This document shows, in pieces, positions 33,221-41,900 of a DNA stretch of 58,535 nt. Origin of the DNA: Sphaerosporella brunnea (taxonomy: Eukaryota > Ascomycota > Pezizomycetes > Pezizales > Pyronemataceae); contig VXIS01000309.1 of the NCBI GenBank assembly GCA_008704415.1, positions 1 to 58,535 on the forward strand, in the 5' to 3' direction. A model generated the notes under the pieces. That model made no database searches. It was not told where the DNA came from and worked only from the letters and a program-made list of their open reading frames with translations. Each line of letters opens with the position of its first letter. Position 1 is the first letter of the stretch. Position numbers and translations under genes: made by a program.

Positions 33221-33872
33221 ACTTTTGACGCTGAATTGCTGGTTTGCCTCCACGCAAAGCGCGGTGGATTTTGCGTCACGCTCGGGGAGGGTGCATTGCC
33301 GGAGAATGCAGTTTCACGGAAGAGCACCCCGTTGATTCAACGCGCGAAGGACTGTATGGCTTTCATTTCAGTCTCTGTCGCCGGCGTTGGTGCTGTACTG
33401 GGTATCATGGACGCTTCCTTTGCGGCCGCTATAGACTCCACTTGCGACTCGGTACTGGTGATGGCGGTCACCACGACACCGAGGAATCTATGGACGCAGT
33501 GGAGCATGAACGGGCTTAACCAATGCCGTACCAGCCAGTAGATGAGGACGGTTGCGCCGGCACAGTATGGGAGGAGTGCATCAAGCGCGGCAAACCCCTT
33601 TCTTCATTTATTTCTTTTTGAGTCTCGATAACTCGAGTACCCCGCAACATCGTATGATACCGTGGTTTCAATTCATCCTCCGGCCCAACCTTCTCGCCCC
33701 CCGTCGTCGTGTTCCTCGTCCACGTACTACCCACCTCCCAATACCCGTCTGCTATCCGATTTCAGGAGGTATTAGCATCTACTTTTAGTTTATTTTTTCG
33801 GGGTGAGGGTTACCTGGGGTTAGAAAAAAAACATGCAAATGCTTACGTACCTAAAATTGCGTAAAGAAAAAA

Positions 33873-35321
33873 TTATTTGAACCTGCAACTCTGCGCATAT
33901 TTCCTGCCCCATTCAATCTGCGCCTGACGTGCGGCAACAGTCTCCGGCGAGAAGCGGCAGTGCGCGTGGCGCTTGCGGCGCTTGGGAGTCTCGGCGCCGG
34001 GGGCAGGCGACAACGCGCGCGGTGAAGGCGGCATTCTCGGCGGGGGGGGGGAGGGCGACCTGCTGGCATCGGAAGAGGGCGCCATTCTGGGAGTGGGGGA
34101 GGGCGACATTGTCGGTGGCAGGAAGGGCGACGTGGCGTCCGGGGCAGGGTGTATCTCCGGCGAGGGCGGGCCGTCTAGGGGGGCGCGCTTGTTCACCTCG
34201 ATCCGGAATACCGCGCGGCGCTTGCGACGCTGAGGAGTCTCGGCAGCGGGGTGTGTCACCGGCAGAAACCGCCCCAGCCGCTCCAAGCGACTATCATCCC
34301 AAAGCGCCAGGTCATACCGCACCTCGTCTTCACGAAATAACAATCCCACAACGAAGTAGCCGTCCTCGGCAGTGCAACGCAAACATTCGTCATACTCGTT
34401 TGAGGGCATGTCGCGGCGCGTACAAATGCAGTGCGGCGAGAAGGCGGTGGGATCGTGGTCGCGGTTCCTCCGGTCCGCGAAGAAGAGGCTTGACCAGGTT
34501 CGGCAGCAGCTGAGTTTCTTGGAGAGGTGTGTTCTGATGATGCTTGTTGTGGTTTGGGGTGAGAACAGCAGTGCGTGCAGCGTCGGTAGGTCTAGGAGGG
34601 CGAGGGAGTCTACTGTTAGATAGTCCGCTGTGTCTTCTGTAGGTGTAGTCGTCAGTACTGCTGCAACTCCCGGGGGAGCGGGGCGGAGCTGCTCGCCGTC
34701 GTAGCTGAAGAAACAACTGCGGATGTTGTCAAGTGTCATCATGCTTCCGTGCAAGGAACACAAGCGATCCAGTTTTTGGTAGATATACCGGCAGACCAGT
34801 GTCAGTTCCGCGATTTCCCATAGGCCGTAGCGCAATGTATTCGCTTCTGCGAACGAAAAATCGTCACTGAGGGTGAGTTTGTCGGAAGCCGCGATGGCAC
34901 GCGATAACGCCCAGAACCGATAGAATGCGCGCTGGATCCTAAGACGTTCTGACGGCGACGCAGGACTGTAATCCTCAGAGGGCAGCGGCGGCAGACTGTC
35001 CTCGCAAAACCGGCGACACCAGGCACTGACGTATCCTTGGTTGACACAGAGCATGTCGAGGGCCTTGCCACGAACGCTGCTTGAACGGTCCTGCAGTGCG
35101 ACGACGCAGTCCTGCGGTAACAGCCAACCGATTTCGCTGATGATGGATGCTAACGGGATCTCCGCATCCAGAACGCGTTCCATCACGTCATGCCGTGCAA
35201 TGGTGAACGCTTCGTAGATGGCACGCGAGGTGAATATTGCTGCTGCGAGTGAGCGTAGATCGGGGAGCTTGGTGAGAATTTTGATGCGGAGTTCGGGAGG
35301 GATGCTGCACAGTGTTGCCAT
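33873..35321 (-). CDS. F-box-like protein, cargo of a hAT element
   Basis: 482 codons in one uninterrupted frame from ATG 35321 to 33873. The N-terminus (CSIPPELRIKILTKLPDLRS, then LAAAIFTSRAIYEAF) fits an F-box, which recruits substrates to SCF ubiquitin ligases through Skp1. The middle (residues ~60-370) is the helical region typical of fungal F-box-like proteins of unknown target, with Cys pairs (CICTRRD, CLRCTAED). The C-terminus is low-complexity Pro/Ser-rich with two similar basic motifs (AETPQRRKRRAVFRIE, AETPKRRKRHAHCRF). I chose this ATG because a TATA box lies about 50 bp upstream and the longer frame would cross it. The gene is intact amid decayed transposons. Confidence 0.7.
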   Translation of the reverse strand: MATLCSIPPELRIKILTKLPDLRSLAAAIFTSRAIYEAFTIARHDVMERVLDAEIPLASIISEIGWLLPQDCVVALQDRSSSVRGKALDMLCVNQGYVSAWCRRFCEDSLPPLPSEDYSPASPSERLRIQRAFYRFWALSRAIAASDKLTLSDDFSFAEANTLRYGLWEIAELTLVCRYIYQKLDRLCSLHGSMMTLDNIRSCFFSYDGEQLRPAPPGVAAVLTTTPTEDTADYLTVDSLALLDLPTLHALLFSPQTTTSIIRTHLSKKLSCCRTWSSLFFADRRNRDHDPTAFSPHCICTRRDMPSNEYDECLRCTAEDGYFVVGLLFREDEVRYDLALWDDSRLERLGRFLPVTHPAAETPQRRKRRAVFRIEVNKRAPLDGPPSPEIHPAPDATSPFLPPTMSPSPTPRMAPSSDASRSPSPPPPRMPPSPRALSPAPGAETPKRRKRHAHCRFSPETVAARQAQIEWGRKYAQSCRFK

Positions 35322-35368
35322 GGTGTGAGCGGGTTGGTTGACTGGAAGGATTGCGGAGAATGGGGCGG

Positions 35369-35375
35369 TTTTATA
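35369..35375 (-). promoter_or_regulatory. TATA box of the F-box gene
   Basis: TATAAAA on the minus strand, 48 bp upstream of the ATG. It excludes the longer upstream in-frame start as the natural one. Confidence 0.55.
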
Positions 35376-35537
35376 TTTGTCAATGGCGACACGTGACTTC
35401 AATTGCTCATGATTCAAATCCATGTCTAACCCTAACCGTACCTTTGCCCGAGAGACACGCCGTGGGTAAGGGCTATCATAACACACTCATACGTTTCACC
35501 CTTATTCTACGCGATCAAAGATCCAGTGAAGCTGAAC

Positions 35538-35730
35538 CCGTCCCCCGTTCCTCCCCGCCCCGTCCGAGTGATGAACCCCGTTCCTGCCCGCCCCGTCCGA
35601 GTGATGGACCCTTAAACCCGTCCGAGTGGTCGGCTCTGTGCATCGCAGCCCCGTCCGATTGATCAACCGCGTTCCTCCCCGCCCCGTCCGAAAGATGAAC
35701 CCTTTGACCCGTCCGAGACATCAACCCCGC
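35538..35730. repeat. Minisatellite, ~33-bp unit CCGCCCCGTCCGAGTGAT
   Basis: About five to six imperfect units with the core CCCGCCCCGTCCGA(G/A)(T/A)GATGAACC. It lies 220-410 bp upstream of the F-box ATG, between that gene and the element's right end. The overlapping minus ORF (Ser-Leu-Gly-Arg-Gly repeats) is a by-product. Confidence 0.7.
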
Positions 35731-35828
35731 GTCCTGTCCACAGCCTTCACTCGATAGTCCTGCATTTCCCTCGCGGAAAGGAGACCGCCACATGAATACG
35801 TCGTTGTCGACCACGGAAACGGCACGGC

Positions 35829-36054
35829 ACACAAACACCCGTCCACGGCGTCCCGGAATGGCGATAACCGGCCAGGGATGCGGGGGTTTCAATCGACATA
35901 CCAGCACAACCGGCACCCAAAGGCGCCTGTCAGGCATGCAGACATTCAAAACATCGTCTGGAGCCTATTCGACGAGCGCGACACGCGCCCCAGCTTGGCC
36001 TACATTGTGGGGCCCCGTTTGCCCCACGGGCCGGCCCGTCTATTGCCACCCATG
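35829..36054 (+). repeat. Terminal right end of the gene-carrying hAT
   Basis: A diverged direct copy of 32972-33220. This one borders the target duplication CTCTGAAC, so it is the end used in transposition. Upstream of 35829 similarity stops abruptly, which marks the capture junction. Confidence 0.75.
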
Positions 36055-36075
36055 CTCTGAACCTAGATCAGAGCA

Positions 36076-36270
36076 ATGCTAACAGCTCCCAGGGGTCGAT
36101 ACACTATTACGCATCAGAAGGCGTCGTGGAGAGATGATGCCATCGAAGCCATAGAATGCCTCAAGTCCCGGGCGAGGGACGGTCTTGTGTATTGGGCATG
36201 TTCACAAATCCATCAGGTCGAGCGTATGCTCAGTGAATTGGAACAGCGGGCGGCGGACATTGATGCGTAG
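36076..36270 (+). pseudogene. hAT transposase C-terminal tail (outer element)
   Basis: 64-codon frame: GRYTITHQKASWRDDAIEAI, ECLKSRARDGLVYW, then QVERMLSELEQRAADIDA. It is the end of a hAT dimerisation domain and homologous to 20930-21160. The inner hAT was inserted just upstream (36062/36063), cutting this remnant away from the element's left part. Confidence 0.6.
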
Positions 36271-36850
36271 GGGCTTGACGTTGGATCTGAATCTCGGATT
36301 CATTTTCTTTTTCTTAATGTCAGTGTAAGCAAAGATAGTACAGGTGACTGGCCCGCCCGCCGGGCGCCGGGTGTTCACCGGGCCTGATGGGCACCTTTGG
36401 TGGCCTGGGTCCCGTGCAAAATTGCCTGGTCCAACCGGGCCGTAATGTTCAAAACCCGTTGGAATCAAACGGATTCAAGCCTCCTCCAAAGCCGGACTGG
36501 CCGGGTCTTTGACAGCCCTGCCGGCCGTGTCAGGGGAGAATTGATTTTCGCTAGAGTATCACATGGGTATTTTGTTGCGGGCACAGCGCTATTTGCATAT
36601 GGCGAGCAGGAAAATGCCCGACTGTTGAATGTCAATGACACCTCCAATATTGCGGCGGCCAAAGCTGAATGGTGCACCCAGCGACAATGGCTGAGCCAGT
36701 TTGCAGCCAACAGCCATTCACGCTGAGGGTAACCACCGACTATAAGTCCAAGGGCGACTTTGAATTCTCACCACGCTTTCCTGTGCACACACCAACACAA
36801 CCTCAACGCATTCGAAATCATCGTATACCAAAAATACGGAATTTTTTCCA

Positions 36851-37416
36851 AGTGAGTACATCTTCCTGGGTACGCAGCGAAGCAAATTAACGTTTCTCTG
36901 CTAGTGCCTCACAAGAAGACTACTCCCACCGTCGCTACTACCGACGAAGGCATCACCGATCCTCCTCACAAGACAAAGAAGCCACGCGCCAAGAGGGCTG
37001 CCACTAAGAAGGAGCCGAAGAAATCTACGAACGGCGTCAGGTCTGGTCGCATCACGAAATAGACCCTCCACCACAAATTTGCCCTGAAGGTGGAAAAGCT
37101 CAGTACGTCTATTTGTGATTTCGTCGGCACCGAAACATCCTGGCTAATAAATATAGGCGAAGCCACTCTGTTTGAGCTTGTTGAGGCAATCCCCAATCAC
37201 GAAGTGGACCGCATTCCGTGGTTGTTCACCAAGAAGGAACTAAATGCCAGGATTGCACTATACGAAGAGATCCTGCGTCTGCATGACCAGGCAGACAGAG
37301 AGGGCTGCAAGCAGGAAAAAATGGAAGACTTCTTGAGTGAGGAGGAGGAGGAAGACGAACAGGCTTTCCGTGTTGAAATCATCGAAGACGAGGAGGTCAT
37401 CTCTGAAGAAGAGTAG
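36851..37416 (+). pseudogene. Spliced Lys-rich/acidic gene, start codon split by intron
   Basis: A at 36851 and TG at 36905-36906 form ATG after removal of a 53-nt intron (36852-36904, GTGAGT...CTAG). A second intron (37103-37156, GTACGT...CTAAT...ATAG) keeps the frame. The protein starts MPHKKTTPTVATTDEG, with a histone-H1-like Lys/Ala/Pro tail (KTKKPRAKRAATKKEPKK). A helical part (EATLFELVEAIPNHEVDRIP) and a Glu/Asp-rich end follow. One in-frame TAG (37060-37062) after residue 52 interrupts it. If read through, about 152 residues. Either the real product is 52 aa or a sense codon has mutated. No family is recognised. Confidence 0.45.
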
Positions 37417-37523
37417 TTCGCAAATGTCAATTAATGTTTTGTTCTGTGTTTTGAAACGAAGTTTGCGAGTAATGTAGGCCCACGTTGATTAACCTTGACA
37501 TTGATGACCACACACATAGAGGC

Positions 37524-37988
37524 CAGGGCGGTCAATGGTCCGGCCGGCCGCCAGGTCAAACGGGGCCCCGAGGAATGGGTCAGGTCGGGCCGGTGATGTG
37601 GCAAGCCCGACAGGTTCGGGCCGGCATAAGAAAAACTTTGATATCTGATAGGTACCGGCCGGTGCCCGGTATCCTGAATTAAGGTCGGGTCGATCATTGT
37701 GCTGAATGCGGGGCATATGCTGGGCTGAGTGACTTGGAACAGCGGGGGGCGCAGATGGAGGGGTATCTGTAGGTCCTTCAGGTTGTTGAATCTGTATGTC
37801 GCGTTCATGTTTCCTTCCTTGATGTAGGTGTTAAAAAAAAACTACCGATGCCTGGCAGGTGCTTGTAGGCGCCTGAGTCTCAATCCAAAAATCCTGGTCC
37901 AAACGGGCCGTGATTTCAAAAGCCCGTGTCAATCAGTCCGGTTCAGGCCGCGCTCAAAGCCGGTCTGGCCGAAATTTTGACAGCCCTG
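37524..37988 (-). mobile_element. Short hAT deletion derivative, CAGGG family
   Basis: It begins CAGGGCGGTCAATGGTCCGG and ends TTTTGACAGCCCTG with family subterminal sequences on both sides, in 465 bp. The flanking octamers (ATAGAGGC, GGTAAGTT) do not match, so the two ends may come from different copies. Confidence 0.65.
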
Positions 37989-39180
37989 GGTAAGTTGATA
38001 TCGCCCAGTCTTTTCTTCGATCGTGACATCATTGACGGCCTGCGTTCGGACTCGTGGATTGCCAGACAGGATGTGAACGCACCATGCCCGCCCAGGAACA
38101 TCGACATTCTGAATCCAACGACCAAATCTGACATGTCTACACGGTCACGTCCCACTGCTGCCGTGGTACAGCCGGTTGAAAATCTCACATTTGTGCGCTC
38201 TAGATTTCTATCACATCTCGAGATCGCAGTCACAGTGTTGAGCGCTGCCACCCCGATCGCAGTGTCGAAATTTCACGTTCAGGTACCCCGCCTTCAGCTT
38301 ACATCGCCCAGGATACATCCCATGTATTCAGAATGCGCCACCTGGAAGATTTGGCCGCACAGTGTAAGTCTCCGCCACATCCCTCGCCGAGTATGGGAGA
38401 ATTCAATCGCCTACTATAGGCACCGCATCGCAGGTTTACCGTCATAGTTGGCGACTGAAACTAATCTTTGTGTACAGTTGGGTAGAATTTCAAGCTGCTC
38501 GGTCTTGGTTGGGTAACTTCGGTCTGAAGGATTTGGCACCGGAGAGGGTGAGCTGGAAGTGCTATTGCCAATATTAAGGACGGTCAGCATTGGAGCAGGA
38601 AGAAAAGACATTCATGCGGCGGCAGACGAAGCTTTTTTTTGGTCACTTTCGGTTTCCAGCTCTCTACCAATTTTCAACGCTTGCTACAGCAGTTCGTTTT
38701 TTCACAGCGTGCGTGCAGATTTTCGATGCTGCGTCACAAAACGACTCAGCATTCCGCCCGCAGCGCAGTGACTGGTTCTCAAACACTCACAGCAGGCCTT
38801 GCCGCTGCCGTCACCAAGAAACAGCCTGAGAGAGAGCATGTTCTGTGATTAACGAACGATCGCTTGCATTCGTGTCTACATGTGGCAAAGCCATCGGCGA
38901 GTGAACTGCGTGGGTGGTCTGTCGAGCACCGGAAATCCTGCGGACTATCCAACCCGCTATCCAAACCTCGATTACTACTGCGCGCCTATGAGCCTCGATT
39001 GGGCTCTCCATTCTTGAGCCGTGCTCGTACAGGCTCAAATGCACTGAGATATATCCTTACCGCCAGCATGTCACGGCAGACTGAAATTATGGTACACCGG
39101 GATGTTGTGGGGTACTCCGAATGCAATACGTTTATTGAACACCCATTGCGGGCTAGTTGTGCTCATTTGTGGAGTGCCAC
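37989..39180. other. No recognisable feature
   Basis: Short ORFs only. The last few bases hold the native end of the 172-aa ORF gene that the copia element interrupted (TGA at about 39165). Confidence 0.4.
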
Positions 39181-39415
39181 TGTTGGAATTTGGGTGCGTC
39201 ACGGAATCCGATTCGGTTCGGATTTGCGGAATGTACGGAGCGTACGGAATTTGCGGAGTGTTGCGGTGCGTGGCGGTGCATGGCGATGTTTTTCCTCGGT
39301 AATTTGCGTATGGCGGAAGAAAAAGTTTTTCACAAGATATTTAACGCGCAAGGTGCCCCGCTGTAGATAGTCAAGGAAAAGAAACAGAAACATTCATTCT
39401 CTCATTATTTTGACA
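39181..39415 (+). repeat. 5' LTR of the copia element
   Basis: Begins TGTTGGAATTTGGG, like copia LTRs in other groups, and ends TTGACA. About twelve substitutions separate it from the 3' copy. Confidence 0.92.
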
Positions 39416-39429
39416 GGTTATGAGCCTGG
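39416..39429 (+). promoter_or_regulatory. Primer binding site, initiator-Met half-tRNA
   Basis: GGTTATGAGCCTGG directly follows the LTR. It pairs with the anticodon arm of initiator-Met tRNA rather than with a tRNA 3' end, as known for Drosophila copia. Confidence 0.65.
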
Positions 39430-39503
39430 ATTGACCGCTTTTCCTGCACTTTCGACCGTTTCAACTCTCTATCGAGATCTTAAAATCCCATCGCAAACGA
39501 GAA

Positions 39504-40451
39504 ATGGCTTCCGCAACGAACTATCATGCGTGGAAGCGGGATATGGAAGCGTTTCTTCTTTCCGAAGATGCCTTAGACATTGTCAAAGGAAGAGAACAAG
39601 CGTGAAACGCAGAATCTCGTGAGGTTGCTCGCGGTGCTACAATGCGTGAAGCTATTCGCAATTTTCAACGCCGTTCCGGTTGCGCCTACGCTATGATTAC
39701 GACATCGTGCGATGATAGCGTTCGAAATCTTATCGATGATGTTCCACGTGGAGACTGTGTTGCCGTGTGGAAGACCCTGAAAGATCATCTTGACACCTCC
39801 AAGACCCGTTCTGGATGCATCGAGATTGTTTGACGTTTCCATCGCCTTCGGATGACACCTGGTTTGACGATTTCGGAATATATCTCGAAACTGCGCGAAA
39901 CACGCAAAGAGCTAACTGGATCCCCGGAACAAATTACGGTCGATACTCTAACAAATCATTTGCTTTCCACCCTCCCTTAAGAGTTTTCAAACATCGTCGA
40001 CATTATACATCACAAGCCAGTCGAGGGGCAAACTCTCGCAATCGTTACCGAAACATTGATTGAATACAAAAAGAAGCTGAAAGCTCAAAAGGCTGAAGCA
40101 GGTGCTGGAACTAACACCGCTGTTACGCTTGGGAACCTAAACGGTTTGTCTGCCGCTTTGCGACCGCCGCATTGAAACAATTTTCGTCGCACGCCGTACC
40201 TCAAACCCGGAAATGCCAGTACCGACAGCCGTCAGCAAAGTCGCGATATCTCCAATATGGAATGCTGGTACTACCTGCAAAAGGGTCATCTTCAACAAGA
40301 CTGCGATTTCAAGTGCCGTGCAACTGACCTTCGTAACCAACAAGCTCTCCTAAGCACTGGAAATGCGGCATATATTGTGAACACCGTAACAGTCCCCACT
40401 TCTATTTTGCAGGATGTCGAAATTGATGAATTCATGGCCGGAACACAATGA
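39504..40451 (+). pseudogene. Copia Gag remnant
   Basis: ATG 39504 (MASATNYHAWKRDMEAFLLS) opens a copia Gag, with TGA at 39603 and 39831, a frame change after 39834 (ISEYISKLRETRKELTG) and further stops. The zinc knuckle reads CWYYLQKGHLQQDC, where the second Cys of CX2CX4HX4C is Tyr, a G-to-A change. RNA binding would be lost. The frame ends with TGA at 40449 in front of the protease. Confidence 0.7.
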
Positions 40452-41900
40452 CCATATGGCAGTAAGGATTATCGCTTGGCGGAATGGATCGTAGATCCAG
40501 GTGCAACCAATCATCTATGCAACAAGCGATCCGCATTTTCAGAACTTTATCCGCTTAAGGAGCCCTTACTTGTCTCAATCACAACAGACCATTCGGCATG
40601 TTTTGCTACTGGTTTGGAGTAATCGTTTTCACCTTGGATTGTGGTCATTGTTTGAAAGTTCATGTGTGTTATGTCCCAGATTTCGGTGTGTGTTTGCTTT
40701 CTGTCGATGTGTTGAATGGTTCTGGCTACAGTGCAATATTTCGTCCAGGGTTGGGTTGCTTTATTATCGGTCCCACCTTCGAATTCCGTTGAAATTCCAC
40801 TTAGTCGTCGTCCCGATACAGTTCGTCGTGGATGCCAACTGCTTGGACGGCCAATTGTTTCGAAGCCTCCGTCTGCAGCTCCGTCTGCCTATGCATCGGA
40901 CTTGCACAATCCCTCAGGTGCAGATTCTCGTACAAGTTTGAGTTCAACAGCGCCATCCTTGCAGACATGGCATCAACGTCTTGAACACTTGAATTTCACC
41001 GACTTGCGTTCGATGTTAACGTCAAATCAATATTCCGGTTCGATGCCACATAAACGCTGCGAGGTCTGCTTTACCGCAAAAGCAAAGCAAAAATTTCAGC
41101 GACACCTACCTGCAACTAGAGCTGCGAAACCACTGGGACTAATCCATTTGGATGTTTGCTGTCCTATTAGTCCTCCATCGCTATCTGGTTTTCGATATTA
41201 TATTGTTTACATTGACGATTTTAGCCGATACACCTGGATATACTTCTTGCGAACGAAAAACTCTACCGAAGTCGTCTCAGTCTTTTGCGAGTTTAAATCC
41301 AAAGTGGAGCTTGAGTTTCAGCAAAAGATATACGTGGTTGTTCATTTGCGATGCGATAACGGAAAGGGAGAATATGACAATCAGCGATTTCGTCAAGTTC
41401 TTACGCAGTGCGGAATATCGTTCAAACCTGCACCACCGTTTACCCAGCATACGAATGGAGTCAGCGAGCGAATGCTTCAGACCCACAACGTTAAGGGGCG
41501 AGCGATGATGATTGAAAGCAATTTTCCGAACGTACTATAGGTCGAAGCGATAAATACCGCAAATTATTTACATGCAAGAACTCCGACTTCAGCTAATTCC
41601 GGAACTTCACTCTTTTAAAAGCTGTACGGAAAGAAGCCCAAGATTTCACATCTCCGTCGATTCGGTTGTGTTGCCTATCGTTTGATTCCACCGCAGCAAC
41701 GTACCGGTAAATTCAGCGCTCATGCGGAACTATTATATATGATCGGATACGTATTGAATTGTATCTGGCGTCTATGGAATCCGTTGACAAATTGAATAGT
41801 TCTGGCATCAAATGTCACTTTCAATGAAAATCAAATTTATCAACGGAGAGAAAGCGATGGAAAGAGTGAACTTAAGGGATAGGAAGAATCACTTGAATCG
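40452..41900 (+). pseudogene. Copia protease and integrase
   Basis: The protease motif is WIVDPGATNHLC, with Pro instead of Ser in D-S-G. A frameshift near 40618 leads to YVPDFGVCLLSVDVLNGSG, then the pre-integrase finger (WHQRLEHLN...CEVCFTAKAKQKF) and the integrase core with catalytic Asp in HLDVCCP and RCDNGKGEYDN and Glu in NGVSERM. TAG at 41538 falls where the family has a conserved Trp (FPNVL-stop-VEAINTANYL). Further stops lie at about 41613-41875. Confidence 0.8.

Larger units (their letters stand above)
31671..36054 (-). mobile_element. 4.4-kb hAT element carrying an F-box gene
   Basis: It starts CAGGGCTGCCAATAGAC and ends GTCTATTGCCACCCATG. The octamer CTCTGAAC flanks both sides exactly (31663-31670, 36055-36062). 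Inside, in order, are the left subterminal region, an inserted MULE (31868-32801), a hAT transposase tail, a first right-end copy finishing at about 33221, 2.6 kb of unrelated DNA with an intact F-box-like gene, and a second right-end copy (35829-36054) that forms the real terminus. The exact duplication shows that this whole unit, apart from the later MULE, inserted as one piece. Confidence 0.85.
31219..36520 (+). mobile_element. Outer hAT element, CAGGG family, split by an inner hAT
   Basis: The left terminus CAGGGCTGTCAATAGTCCGG (31219) and the right terminus ...GACAGCCCTG (36520) are in the right orientation for one element. Removing the inner element (31671-36054) and one copy of its duplication leaves 910 bp. 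That is close to the 825-bp sister at 20707, with the transposase tail the same distance from the end. The flanking octamers match only with a one-base offset (CCGGCTGG/CCGGCCGT, 6 of 8), so its own target duplication is uncertain. Confidence 0.7.

Noticed and set aside
33221..33229. Right border of the gene-carrying hAT at 33221
   Set aside because: The following octamer CTTTTGAC matches the left flank CTCTGAAC poorly, while the octamer after 36054 matches exactly, so 36054 is the real end.
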